A DNA stretch of 64,000 nucleotides from the NCBI GenBank assembly GCA_964057225.1, contig OZ059894.1, positions 13,960,131-14,024,130 of the forward strand, written 5' to 3'. The DNA comes from Auanema rhodensis (taxonomy: Eukaryota; Nematoda; Chromadorea; Rhabditida; Rhabditidae). The notes under the pieces were generated by a model. It had not been told where the DNA came from and did not search any database. It saw only the letters and a program-made list of their open reading frames with translations. Below, one piece after another: positions 34,637 to 48,000 of this stretch; position 1 is the stretch's first letter; each line of letters starts with the position of its first letter. A program made the translations under genes and the position numbers.

Positions 34637-37241
34637 GCGTGTTCTAGCGCTTTTTAGGCATTCGAAAACGGTGCTGATTTATTCTTACTAATTCCACTTT
34701 TGTTACTGATTATGTTCTTCTGTTGATACAGTGTTCACTCTACGCATTCATAGTGCTCATTGTGTTATTGGCAGGGATTTTAGCCTAACAATGACCACAC
34801 TTGTCCTCTTTTTATATTGTAATCAAGAATTTTTATTTTCTAATATAGATAGAGTATAGTAGAATTTACTAGCAGTTTATGAAACCTATGTACAGTTCTT
34901 ATTATTTTTGTTCTCGTTGAGGTTTCCATGTGGATTTACTTTATAAAATACTGCCAAAATGCTCAGAACAACCCCATCCCCTTTTTTCTTTAATTATTTT
35001 TGTCTAAGTCTTGGTATTGAAAAAGTCATTTGTATAATACATTCTCTCAACAATACCACTTTTTATTTGTATCGTCAGTTTTAACTTTTCCACTTTCTGG
35101 TCACCTCAACTGTTGAAAACAGGACCGAAGACCTCATTAGCTTCTCTTTTTGCTGCATTGTACTGGTGATTCTGGCTCTCGTTTGTACCCAATGATAATT
35201 TTATTATAATTGATGATTATATATTTGAATTATTCGTATATTCAATCAGTTACTGCTACGGTGACCGAGTCCTTACCGATTTTACGCTTAGTATTCGAAA
35301 GGTCTTGGTCCTACTTTTGTGGCACTTGTTTCTATGAATAAAACACTATTATACATGATTGTAATGTTTTTATTTTATAAATACGTTTTTTTACTGAAGA
35401 AATCGTTTCAAATCATATTTACAGTTTTTTTGGAAAAGTGTTCTATATACATTTACTATCATGAAAATGAAAATCTAAAAGATATTACATTAGTTGATTC
35501 GAAGATAATTGAAATCTTCTAGAAAATAAAAGTGGAATATACTTGAAGGAAAGCTGTATATGTACTTTTTATGAATACTATTGAGCACTGAGCTCTAAGC
35601 ACATGCGTACGAATAAATTTCACAAATTGAATGAATAGCCAATAGATTACACATAGCCATGTTCTTTATATTTTCAATTTCCTTTCTTTCGAGTGTTTAC
35701 CTAATAAAATTACCTTAATTGGTTTGGAAGGAACGTGAATTTGATTTTTTTGGACAAGATGTTGTCTGCCATCCGATAATAATGCTATTTTTTCAATTTA
35801 TATTGATTTGTTGCGAACTTGGTGAATTCGGTTCAGTCATCACATTGTTTTCTTTCATCAAGTATCCTTCATCTTCAAGTTTTGTACATCATTGTCGATT
35901 TTCTCAACGATGACCTCAAACTAATGGCACATGCTATATCTATGGAACGCCTGTTGTTGTTCAAATTAGTTTTTTTCTCATTTCTCTCCGTACCTTATGG
36001 CCACTCCTTCTTATCGAATAACCTGGAGTTATATGTTCATAACTGTTGATGATTATGAACAGTTTGTGTAATATTATATGAATATTTTAATTATTCATTT
36101 GTTATTCATTGGATGACTATGTCAACATTATATAAACTGATTCATATTCATTCCTTTCTACTTAATCCTCTAGATCATTTCATATTATTCTTCTATTGAA
36201 TGTTTTCTTCGATTCTTTTTATATGTTTAACTAGCCTAACTTCCGTATCAGCGAAATAATTTTAGCATTCCTAATCAAACAACAAATCTTATCAATTTAA
36301 TTGTCTTAATAGCTTTTGCTTTTTTTCAATAATTTATTTAAGAAAACAAGAGGTTGAACACAACATTTTTTGAAGAACCTATGAAACCGATGTTTTATTT
36401 AATGGGTTTGCAATAGTCAGAAAAATATTTTCACTGATTGTTTATATCTTTTTAAATCTGTTGAGAATCCAATTTTCCATCCATAAAACAAGTAAAACAG
36501 CTTGTAGTCTAAATATCAGCCACATGTTTTTGAAGCAATTCGATTTTTTGTAACCCAAACATGGTTATGTGTTCTCTCTGCTTAGTTCTATACGGAGATG
36601 AAGGCGGAACAACAGCCACCCGTTCATAATACTTCATCTTTTATGAAAAGCTTGTTTTAGTCTATCAATTGCTAATATATGAAAAAGGTTTTGAAATCAT
36701 TTAAACTATCAGAAAATTGTCATTATTTAAAAAAAAATGAAATGTCAATTAATAAATTTAGATAATTTAGTTAAAGATACAATGTTAAAGGAAAAAAAAC
36801 TTATTTATTATTATTTCTACTTTTTTTTAGACTAATTTTATTTTTAGCTGAATTCATGAGCTTTGCCTTAGGCTATTTCTAAAAAGGCTTGTCGTGCTTC
36901 GCTTTTACGCGTTTCTCTTTCACTCTTTTTATTTTATTTTTGCTTTTAGCTTGGGATGCTTCAGTGCTCTCGAGCTATATGTGCTACAAAGACGTTCCCT
37001 TATCAGTTGTCTCCCATATTAGTTTTTCTTCTTTTTTCTGTCGTCTGCTTTCTGTACTATGACGGGTTGATTGTTCTTATTTTGAAGATATTTAAGGGCT
37101 ACATCTACATCGAAGCTTGTTGGATTTTATTTCACATCTGTTTTGGCCATTCACTTCAACAAGGATTGATCATCAAATTCGGAAAAAAGATTCCCTCGTG
37201 ATTGAGAGAGCCTTAGAGAGAACCATTGCTCAAGCTACATC
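34637..37241. other. Intergenic: unc-34 3' end and RNase T2 upstream region
   Basis: 2.6 kb, T-rich on the + strand. It contains the unc-34 3' untranslated region; AATAAA hexamers occur near 35336 and 35527. Several short ORFs (35319-35522, 35719-35913, 35819-36049, 36956-37201) are low-complexity hydrophobic readings of T-rich DNA and show no domain. Confidence 0.5.
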
Positions 37242-38865
37242 ATGAGCTTAATACGATTATGCACATCGTTATTCTTCATAATTTGTTTCTTTCTTGAGAT
37301 TCAGTTAGCTCACGCTTGTTTCCCTTGTGACGATGTATTCAGTAAGTTATTACCGTATTTGAGCAGTTACATATTTTTTTTCAATAAAGGCCTAAAAGAG
37401 ACTAGGAGGTGGAAAATGGGTTCTGATTTTGATTATCTAATGTTAACTAGAATATATCCAACCGCCGTATGTAGAGCAGATGATGATGCTGGTAAGATTT
37501 TTCAAAAGATTATACATTTGTATATCATAATATGATTATTCAGTTGCCGGGTCATGTGAAATACCGCAACATGTTCCAAGCTGGACAGTTCACGGTTTGT
37601 GGCCAAATTATAAAAATGGCTCTTATCCCCAGTTTTGTCATGGGAGCCCTCCACATTTCGATATAAACTTAGTAGATCCAATTCTTCATGAATTAACGTT
37701 AGTTTAAAAAATAAATAGAAAGAACTCTTATCTCTTATTTTTTAGAACAAACTGGCCAAATCTTTTAACACATCATTCTGTTGAATCATTATGGAAACAT
37801 GAATATGATAAACATGGAACATGTAGTCAAAGTGATAGCAAATTAGAGACAGAATTAAAATATTTTAATGCGTAATTCTATCTCTTAAATACAAAAAACA
37901 AACTTTTATATCTCAGAACTCTGGCTCTTAACCATTTATATGATGTTGATTATGCTTTACATTCTGCAGATATTCAACCATCACTTTATCCATACAAGAA
38001 ATCCCAAATGCAAGAGGTTTGTTTAAATTTTTTTTAGAGATCTTTATAAACAATATTTTACTTTTTTTCTATTGAAATGCTACAACTTCTATTTTCATTG
38101 TTTTGCTCCATATTTGTTACTGGATGTTTCATCTAGTAGTATTTGCACCCATATTTATCTTCTTTATATTTTTGGGCAAGACATATTTTCGAAGTATTTT
38201 GATGTATTTCATAATTTGAAGAACAAAAATGATATCTAGAATTGAAAATTCATATTTCTAGGCTTTGAATAAATATCTGGGCAAAGGAAAACATGTTCAA
38301 TTTAATTGTTTGAAAGACAAAAAGGTTTGTTAATCCAAAATATACACTTATTTATTATAAAAAAACATCATTTAGTCAGATATGACTATGCTTGGAGATG
38401 TGCGTATGTGCATTGATAAGGATTTTGAGATTATTGACTGCCCAAAACAACATCGTAGAGTTTTGAAATATGGAGCTCCTCTCCCATCGTTCCATGTAAG
38501 CTCCTAACTCTTATAATTCTTAATATTATGTTCTTTAACAGGAATGTCCGGAAGAAATAATGTATTTGGTACCGACCACAAAAAGACTGAAATCAGTTGA
38601 TCAAGTGCGAAGAAAAATTGTGGGTATGCTCTACTATTTTAGTCCCTTTCTCTTCGTTGGTGCTCATCCCTTTACATTTGTACAAAGTATTCCAGTCACG
38701 TAAGCTTTATTTCTATTACCTTTATCCAATTATTCATTTTTCAGTTTCCTTGTGATGACTGTGGCAGTATGTCTACTCATTTTTTCCAAAATTGCTCATA
38801 TTTATTTCAAAAAGTGTATTTCGCATGGAAATGTGGGAACTTCAGATGTCGAAAATATTGTCTAA
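37242..38865 (+). CDS. rnst-2: RNase T2 with predicted C-terminal membrane segment
   Basis: Acid endoribonuclease, lysosomal or secreted; the C. elegans enzyme degrades ribosomal RNA delivered by autophagy. A signal peptide (MSLIRLCTSLFFIICFFLEI, ATG 37242) precedes FDYLMLTRIYPTAVC, the first active site WTVHGLWPNY (His about 84) and the second KHEYDKHGTC (His about 137 and 142). Six cysteine-bearing blocks follow the family pattern. The unusual part is the C-terminus: after VDQVRRKIV the frame continues through FSPFLFVGAHPF and the strongly hydrophobic FLVMTVAVCLLIFSKIAHIY to TAA 38863-38865, giving about 347 residues with a likely membrane anchor and a short tail. Eight introns of mostly 45-50 bases; one near 38016-38262 is about 240. 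The symbol is by family membership. Confidence 0.88.
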
Positions 38866-39063
38866 ATATCAAATCGAGTACTTTTTAAACTAGGGGTGTA
38901 AAAATTAGAATAGATAGTTTTCTAATCTAATATTTAATATAATATTTTTACTAAAATCTTGTATCTTCAATAATTACCGGTATGTAAACGGTTATTTTGT
39001 ACGTTCTTCTAAGAAGCTTAATTCCTCTAGTAAAATATAATATTTAGCACAATTGTATTTTTT

Positions 39064-39078
39064 AATAAAAAATTTATT
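39064..39078. terminator. Back-to-back poly(A) signals between convergent genes
   Basis: AATAAA at 39064-39069 serves the + strand RNase T2 gene (stop 38865), and TTTATT at 39073-39078 is AATAAA on the minus strand for the CacyBP gene (stop 39125). Together they form an AT palindrome, a compact bidirectional 3' end. Confidence 0.6.
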
Positions 39079-39124
39079 TAAACAAAACAAAGATAACAAG
39101 AAGAAACATTAGTGTTGTTACAAT

Positions 39125-40107
39125 TTAAAACTCTGGCATAGCCTTCTCATTACGTCCAGCTTGTCCCTCATGCCAAGCTTTACGAATATTTCTTAAAACA
39201 GATAATAAGATAATTACTTTACTTCCAATTACCTTTTCATCTCATCATCGCCAGTATCGTAGAGTTCTTTCATCATATTTATGATAGAAGATTGAGGATT
39301 TGAATCATCGCCGCCTTCGAATTTAGGTTTTCTAAAAACAAAATAGTACAGACGTCTGAAAAAGATAAAAATACGTTTTTTCTTTTTCGACATGCTCAGT
39401 CTTAGTGAGTGCACCCCAGTTGCCTTCAGTTTTCTTTCTTAACATTACAAGGACATCATTAGACTTTTGCTGGAAAATAATGTTATGATGAACTCTTTGA
39501 AGTCTAAAGTTGAAACCTTGACTTGACAAGAGTCTGGAACAATGTCTTGGAATAAATCTTTCATGGCAAAGCTATGAGTAACTCCATCAAGGCCAACTAC
39601 CTGAACGCTGAACTCTCTGCAAATAACAGCATAAAACTCTAATTTTTCCAGCAAACATGCCTTTCATTAAAGCTTGATTCAATGTTGGAAGCTGGAATCT
39701 TTTGAGCGTCTTTAATAGGGATATATAGCTTCATGAACTTGTCAGATTGGTCCAAAGCTACAAATTTTAAGAAATAAAAGTTGTAAGGTTATATAAATTT
39801 TAAACCATAGTTAGTCACTTTTACAACAGAAAGAGCTGGAGCTAAACTTGTAACAGTGGCTGGAGAGGAGGGTTTAGCCTGAAGGATACTGCTTTAAACA
39901 CAGCATTCAATATTAAGAAATATACCACAGCAGCCTGCTCCCTTTTGATTTTTGTTTCGAGTTCATTAATTTTTGCATCCAAAAACCCTTGTACTAGTTT
40001 TCGATTAGATTGTACTCTCAAAGACTTTAACTCAGTAAGGTCTGCTTCAATCTGTAAGTACAGAATGAGGCAATACCTTATGAATTACCAACCTCAACAA
40101 GTGTCAT
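39125..40107 (-). CDS. CacyBP/SIP, calcyclin-binding (Siah-interacting) protein
   Basis: Adaptor in the SCF/Siah ubiquitin pathway, binding S100 proteins, Siah-1 and Skp1 in vertebrates. It begins MTLVE at 40107 and continues with the N-terminal helical hairpin (IEADLTELKSLRVQSNRKLV, INELETKIKREQ). A CS/p23-like beta-sandwich follows (KFMKLYIPIKDAQK, SFSVQVVGLDGVTHSFAMKD, NDVLVMLRKK), then a C-terminal SGS domain (MMKELYDTGDDEMKRNIRKA, WHEGQAGRNEKAMPEF). TAA at 39125-39127. About 215 residues in seven exons, normal for the family. It lies convergent to RNase T2 and downstream of rap-2 on the same strand. Confidence 0.88.
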
Positions 40108-41210
40108 TATGAACTGCTAACACAAATTCAGGAAACCGACAAGTTCTACAAAAAAATAACTTCATAACTAAATATTTCAACAAAAAATATAAGGAGAAAT
40201 GGATAAACAGGCTCAAATAGCTAAATAACACCTTAATAGTGCCTCCCCTTGACGTATCAGTGGAGAAAACACTAGAACTTTCCAGAAACATTTCTGTTTT
40301 TCAATATTTGTTAGATCGAATCGATCGCAAACGTTTTTTTTTTCTTTTAAATTCAAAATTATACATATTTCTCAAACAAATCCCTCATTTCACATTACGT
40401 GCAATTGAAAATATTAGTTTTTGATATGAAACATATATACAGAAATATAAAATTATCAAAGCTTTAATAACATATACACTCTTTATGTCACGGAAATTTG
40501 AAGAAAAAATAGTAAAGTAGTAAGTAAGTGAAGCTGGTGATGAAGCACGTATTTCGATTTTTCAAAGTCGAAATGGTGCAACCCGATAAAACGGAAACTT
40601 GTAAAACAGATTGAGAACTGGCCTCTCCTTAATTGGTAAAAAATATACAATATCTCAAAGAAAATAAAGAAAAAACTTCGAAATATCTTATAAGTAGAAC
40701 CTGAGGAAGGAAAAGCTGGGCTTTCGGTTTAGCACCTTGTTGTATAATGGGAAAAGAGAGAAGAGAAATGTACAAGAGAGGAATCAAGTAAAATGACAAT
40801 CAGATGACAAAACCTGCACAATCTTCAGTAAACGAATGGAACAGCTCAAACAAAGAAAGAGATGGAGGGAAGATGAATGTGGCGAACAAAAGTTTCAATT
40901 TCTTCTTCATGAAATAATATATTACTTATTTAAGTTTACAACAACATATATTCATCAACGGGTTTTTGGACTCATTTTTAGGCAATTAATAAATTGAATT
41001 TAAGGCTTTCAGGAGAAGTTTTCACGAAAAATATCAAAAATAAATATGAAATATAAAATGACCTAACATGGCGAAATAGAAGATATAGCTAGCTTTACAA
41101 TCATCATAGTTCGTAACATATATGATTGAATATAACGATGAGATATGCCTGATCTGAAAAAAGTAAAATTGAATAAAGAGAATATATGTAATTAAAAAAA
41201 CCTCTTTAAA
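40108..41210. other. Intergenic between rap-2 and CacyBP genes
   Basis: 1.1 kb, A-rich on the + strand (T-rich on the sense strand of both neighbours). It holds the rap-2 3' end and the CacyBP upstream region. No RNA gene or domain seen; short ORFs on both strands near 40094-40424 overlap and look random. Confidence 0.5.
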
Positions 41211-42064
41211 TTACATGAGGGAACAACATCCTTTGCTTTCTCGAGCTTTATTTTGAATGTAATTCATTTCTCTTACGATTTCAGCAAACGTTACATTCAC
41301 ATTTTGATGATTTTTAGCAGAGCATTCCGTAAATGGACAATTCCAATATTCAGCTAAATAATTGAAAATAAAAAATACTTGAAAACAACAATGATTTGAT
41401 TTACCTAAAGCTAATCCTTCTTCCTGTCTGACTTGCCTTTGATGAGCCAAATCGCATTTGTTTCCCACCAAAAGAATAGGAACTTGCTCAGTACCCTGGA
41501 AAGCAAAATATCTAAAATATTTCAAAATTTTGAAATAAACGAACCTTTACTCGTACGATCTGTTCTCTCATAGTTTTAATGTCATGGAAAGTTTGTTGAC
41601 TAGTGATAGAATATACAACAACAAAACCCTTCAAAAAAAACGTTCAGTTGATTTAAATCTAAATTTTTAATATACCTGTCCGTTTTTAATATATAAATCT
41701 CTCATAGAGGAAAACTGTTCAGTTCCTGCAGTATCCAAAATTTCAAGAACACAGGGCTGTCCATCAACCTGCAAAAAATATATGAATTTTAAAGAAATAT
41801 GCTGATGTTACCTCAATTTCTTTTCTATAGAAATCTTCAATAGTTGGATCATATTTTTCAATAAAGGTTTGACTAACAAATTGGACCGTTAAAGCACTTT
41901 TACCAACACCTCCACTTCCCAGGACAACAACTTTAAACTCACGCATCTAAAATGAAATGAATTTTATGATCGGAAAAGTTAAAAGTGCAAAACAAAGTAA
42001 AACATGTCACACAAAGTAGTATTAGTAGACTAAAGAAAAATGCTTAACTTACTGAATGAGCCAT
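41211..42064 (-). CDS. rap-2: RAP-2, Ras-family small GTPase
   Basis: Membrane-associated GTP switch. [19 protein letters not shown] carries the P-loop; the effector loop [15 protein letters not shown] has Phe at the Rap2-specific position (Rap1 has Ser); DTAGTEQF is switch II; VGNKCDL and ECSAK bind guanine. The C-terminus ESKGCCSLM ends in a CAAX box (CSLM) with a neighbouring Cys for palmitoylation. TAA 41211-41213. About 181 residues. MREF at 41946 is the usual family start and directly follows an ag acceptor. An upstream exon (ATG 42064, MAHS, then gtaagt) joins in frame and would add four residues; either could be used, and the acceptor before MREF could also be a trans-splice site. Confidence 0.93.
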
Positions 42065-45000
42065 TTTCACTATTTTATAGCAAAGTTTTATGAACTTTCA
42101 GTCAAATTACAGAGAATTTCGAGTTAATTGGAGGAAAACGTGAACAGGAGTAGTGTCAGAAATCTTTTGGGCTTTAAGAAAAGCAAGAAGAAATTAGTGT
42201 AATGAGCAGCTGAGCATCATTTTCCTTCAACAGAACATGGGCGGATGGCATATGTTTAAATTAAAGAAAGATATTTTGTGAGAAACGTATGTTCCAAAAA
42301 TGATTTTAGATCTAATAACAGAGAAAATGTAACATGAAAGAATAAAGATAATATAAACAACAGCAAAGCATTGAATTTATTTGGCTGAGGGACTAATAAC
42401 ATAGTACTAGTTCGGTAAACAGGATAATTTTTATTATGCTAGAGAAAAGAGTTTCAGTAAAATGGAAAAGTGTTTGTTGATAAAAACAAGATAAAAACAG
42501 ATAAACACTATCCTATCTAGAAATTAGTATTTTTTCAAAAATAATGAAGAGAATATATCTGTTTAAACTATAATATATCGTTCAAAAAAATATTTCAGTT
42601 CACAATGATGAATAAGAGCTAAGAATTATGGAAATTGAAGGATAACAGAAGCGGAAATTAAGCAAAAAACGGAAAACCGGACCGGAGACGTGGGATTGAA
42701 AGTGTTCTTTACAGACCACATTGCGTACTTCCATATGGACGCTCAACGCCAAACGAAGTACAAGAGGAGGGCAAAAGGGAAAAAGGAGAGGGCTGGGACT
42801 AAAGGAGGCACTTACTCAGATAAAACGAGTCGACCTGTTAGAATATGTATAAAATTGAGCAGAAAAGCAGGCATCGCTAACAGACGGTCAGTTTATAAAC
42901 ATAATCAAAGTGAATAGCTACGGATAGTAATAAGAGATACAGAATGTATTACTTATAAGGAGCTATGAATATAAGTAATTTTTGAAATAGTTGTGAGATT
43001 TCATAGTTTATACAGAGAATGACAAGACATTGCTAAAGATTTCGGATGTTTTGGTCGAAAAGTTGCGTGTTAAATGACAACAAAATGGTTTTCATTCACG
43101 AGAACGAATAGTCTAGGCTCGAGATCAAGCAATTCTATTTTCCATAGCGATGAAAGCAATGAAGAAAGGGGAGGGGGGCATATAATATCCATTGCATTCT
43201 TAAGAAATTCAAAAAGACTGCAAAAATCTGAAGGCAATAAAAGAATAAAAACAGTAGCGGAGTCGTGACCGAATTCGGGTATGAGCTCACTACTACGAGC
43301 GATCGTCGCCATCATCTTAGCAATCAGTCTAGACCGGTTAGACTACAGTCAGAAGAATTCAGTGAATTACTAACGTTTATAAACGTCACTTGAGCAAGTG
43401 ATTCGATACAATAATAATGGAGTACTGAAATCAGTTGAGGAGCTCGTTTTTATTATTGCAGATGACGAACGATAAGTTCTTAGACGTTAATAAGTTAGAA
43501 AAACGATGAGATGGTGCAGGACACACAGACGTATAGCATTTCACGCTGCAGGGCGAAAACCGGTCCTACCGAAATTCAGGAATTGTCTGAATGAGCCAAA
43601 TATTGGACAAACGAAATGATTCCTGCCCAGCTTGGAGCATGGTCAATAGTTAGACGATGGCGTTGTGTGTCTATACATATATCTGAGTGCATTTGCGCAC
43701 TATGAAGCCTGCGGAAAAGTTTGGGACATGAAAAAAAGTGTCAGGTGAATGAGCGTATTTTTATATCATATAATAATCTGCATAATTAATCGGATACATG
43801 AAATAAGTTTCTTGTTAAATTCAATAAACTATGCCAATCAACATATGCGGAATATGATATGAGGCGGATGATTGAAAACTGTCAAAGTTCCCGCTGTGGT
43901 TGCGTTAGTTTCATGAGGCAGATGAGGTGACGACAGAACATAGACCGGTTCGTCGGAAATCAGCCATATGTGGGAATTCTGAAGAATTGAATATTGTGGA
44001 TATTGGATATCCAGCCAGTCAACTTGCAAAGCACGTCAACTGTCATATTATGAAATTGAGAGATAATAATGATGTGCGAAAATACATAAATTATGGCTTT
44101 TAATAGGAATTAAAAAATTAACCCAAATGGGTAATTGGCATTTTGCGAGAAAAGGGAGAAAATTGATATATCAATATCCCGTTTTATGTCATATTATCAA
44201 TGAAAGTATTATTACTACAGCTTATATAGAAATGAATAAATTAGAAATTTGAGAACAAATTGAAAACAAGGTCAGTATATCCTGGCATTCTCTTTGAATG
44301 GTTTACTATTCCCTCACCCTCTCTTTATTTGGGTGATCTGAGCACCGTGTGAGCTTGAAAATATTTGAAACAGCTGTCTCTTTCTATATCTAAGACAGAT
44401 GTGAGAAGATGATCCCTTGGGGAGGACGAAGAATACGAGGTGACCATAACGACAGTGAATGGAGAAAAATCGTCCGAATATGAACTGGTACTCTTACAAT
44501 GAATGATGGAATTTTCTATGGCAAGTATCTATCTGTGATCTAAGTTGTGCGTATACCACTTCTATACGTTACTTCTTAGAAAGGTAGAAGTGGTGTTCTG
44601 GATGTAGGAAAAATAAGTAGAAGAGTGTGATGGTGAGGGCTTTTGCCTGGAGTAGTTAGAGCTGGAGAAGGACTAGCATAAAGTGAGAGTAACAGAGGGA
44701 TGCTAGAAGATGAGACGAAAGAACACTTAACTACCTTCCGACTACCGGCTTTTGGTTGTCTAATTGCACTGAAACAACAACCCGCATCGCACTACATGTT
44801 ATGCTAGGCAAAATTCAAATAAAACAAAACTATACGTATAGTTAAGAATAGGAAGAAAGAAAACGGGTACAAAAAGAAAGCAACGTTCATAACAACTTTT
44901 CGAGCGGCTCAAATGGTTAGTAGTCTTTGTATAAATCACAGGGGCTCGAGATATATAATGCATAAAGAGCACATGCTGTTGTCCTCTTATTGAACCCGCG

Positions 45001-48000
45001 GCACTACTCCACAAGTCTGCTGTTCTACCTCATTCTCTCGTTAGTCATACGGAATATATCTGTTTTATCCGTTTTCAGTTCATTCCATTTCATCTAAGAA
45101 CAGATGAAAGAAAGTAAATGGAGAAGGTAGCAAATTGAAATATAAAGAAAAGAGAGGAAGAGACGAATCGAGAGGGAAAGAGGAAACCTAACATACAGAA
45201 GGCATAGAAACAAATAATGAAAAGGGCAAGTGAGAAAGGAACACAAGAGAATTGCATGGACGACCGGAGCTGTACAACCGCCACAACAAATCGGAAAGAG
45301 ATTGAATAGCCAAGAACGGGAGAGAAACGAGATAAAGAAGATGTCGAATGCTGAGGTCGCAGTGCTGCTGCTACTGCTGCTTGAGTATGAAGAAGGACAG
45401 CTGTTGAATCAAAGACAGATCGATCAAGAAGGCCATTTATGGTAAGAGAGAAAGAAATCTGGCTTAGTGGATGGGTGAAGATGAAACACAGGAAAAAGGA
45501 GAATAACGAGAAAAAGTGTTGATGGCTTATAAGAGGAAGAGACTTCATAAGCACTGAATGAGGCTTGTTGGTCTAAGGACAAGGAAATATTGAAAATTCT
45601 GAAGCTGGAACGCCTATATATCTGAATCACTAAGAAAATGGCCTTTTAGGACTTTCATGAAAGATCTATGAGAGTTTTGAGAAGATTACAAGTAATTCAT
45701 GAAACAACATTATTAAAAGTATTACTATCCTTCTAAACGGAACAGAAACATAAAAACCTAATGAACGAATATGAACTACTACGACAGGGTGGAAAAATAA
45801 ATGTGACAAGTTATGAAAAACTGAGATAGAGAAATTGAATCAGTAAAATCAAATGGGAAAACGAAATGATGAGATGAAACAGTATCCAAAATAACTGGAA
45901 CCCAATAAGGTGTTGTGGTAGTAAACAAAGCTGGGAAATAGAAAAAATAAACCTCAATTCGTCATCTTAAAGCTAGAATAGAAGCCAGTATGAATAAGAG
46001 TTTTAGAAGGAAATGAATAAAAACAAGAGAGAAGGGATGAGCTGAGAAAAATGGCCATCAGATTCTGAGTGAACCAACTACAGCATAGTGAGTCAGATTT
46101 CCTGGAGGACTTATATCTAACAAAATATTCGTAAGTAAATAAAAGTTTGCAAATATATACATATGTATGAGGTTGAATGCTGAATCTGAACAAATCTGAA
46201 CAACGCTACGACTAAAATGCGGGATAAATATGAAGAAAATAAGCGTTGGTAAAGATAAGTTATAGGTATTAAAACATATTAAATGCAAACAAACAATATC
46301 TATGCATAGATTCATATGTTCATATGAATACATGTACTCATATATGCATTTAAAACAAAAAAAATGAAAAAGAAAAAGAAAAAGATATTGGTATTAATAT
46401 TAGCGGAGCATGACCAACCGGGTTGCGACATTTGCAGTGTAACAATGAAGTTCAAATAAAATGCGGTTGGTTTAGTTTACCATGCCTAATTTGCATATAA
46501 CAAAACATTTTGAATTTATTTTTATAATAAATAATTCAAACATTGGTCGAATGTTTTAAAATATATTTTGGGATTTGTTAGAAATGAAGTAAATTCTTGA
46601 TAAGTGGAGTAGCACGTTTTAAACTAAATGCATTGTTTCTATATGACGAAAGAACGACGAACGATGATAAAGGAATGAAGAAAGTGCTTCTTGTCTCTCT
46701 AATGACTATGATGACAACAACGAAAAGAAAGAAAGAGTTGAAGAAGATGTGAAAGGAGGAGATGAGAACAGTAGTAGAAAGAGAGTTCGATAAACTGCTG
46801 AATGAGGTAGGATAGATATCGTTCTCTACTAAATTGTCAAGTGGCGTTGACCCACAACATATACACAAAGCCATCAAAAGGAAAGATGAGAATAAACTAG
46901 TGATATATAGAGAGAAAATAAGAGTGCAAGATAGAAAGAAATAGTTAGAGTATATACTGAAAATGATAATGAGAAGAGAGACAAACTCATTGAGCTTATA
47001 TAAGCTAACAAAGAGCACAAGTTGATAGAAAAATTGAATAAAAAATGTGTGAAAGTTACAAGGGACAGATACATTTATGAGCTGCAGAATGGTTAGACCA
47101 TAGGTCATATATTCAATAATTTTTCACATCATCCATGCATATACATAAGAATATTGGATCTTAGAGTTTACTCGTTCTTATACTCCGAAAGGCATATCAT
47201 TCGCAGCATAACGTAATACAAATAAATCAAATTGACAACTCTCTAGCTTATATTCAAAAGTTTAGCTGAAATATAGTATGTCATATAATATGTAGACTTA
47301 TAACAAGTGGTTGAATAAAGAATATAGTTGTGAGAAAAGAATGAGACAAAAGTATGAACTGAAAAAAATAGAAATAGAAAGATAAAGAATGTTTGAAAGC
47401 GGATCAAGGAATACTGAGAACCTAAAGCAATTGAGTTGCAAAATAGACGACATCGAGGTCCCAAGGGCGAAGCCGTATTCTTCTATTCGGGACCATAAAA
47501 TCTCGAACAAGGTTTGCTCCAGAAGTCGCAGAAGACAAGATTAATGAGCATATACTTATGCATAAAGAGTAGCCATCTCATAGTACATGGTTGGAAAACT
47601 CATCATTATCATAGTTGACAGTAAGAAAATATTTGTTTGATAGAAACATTGAAAAAGAACAATTCTTTATTTGAGTTGTATCTCCATGAACAAGCACCTA
47701 CATACATCATGCATACATATATGAAATAGATAATTTAAAACAAAAAGATATTGGATAAGAAAACGATAATTTGAAATAAACTAGATTGCAATACTAAAGA
47801 CAAGAAAAAGAGAAATAAGATCGAAAATTAAGACAAACGTTTCAAGCAGTCATGTGCTCAGGAACTGCCCTTTTCGCAAATGATGAAGATATCAAACAGA
47901 AAGAAAAAAAAGTATTTAAAGTTTTTTTGTGATATAATAACGGAAAGGTCCACAGAAACAAAATATAAAAAGTTTAAAAAAATATGAAAAGTAAATATTA

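Noticed and set aside
44553-44596. 10-base inverted repeat ACCACTTCTA...TAGAAGTGGT with a 20-base loop
   Set aside because: A stem this short is expected about once by chance in a 9-kb block; no sign of a microRNA-like long stem.
45090-45554. 154-codon minus-strand ORF
   Set aside because: Same compositional cause; low-complexity Ser/Phe/Leu sequence with no domain.
46578-47108. 176-codon hydrophobic minus-strand ORF, superficially like a multi-pass membrane protein
   Set aside because: It is explained by T/C-rich minus-strand DNA, where stop codons are rare and Phe, Leu, Ser and Ile dominate. Overlapping ORFs in other frames look the same, and no conserved receptor motif is present.
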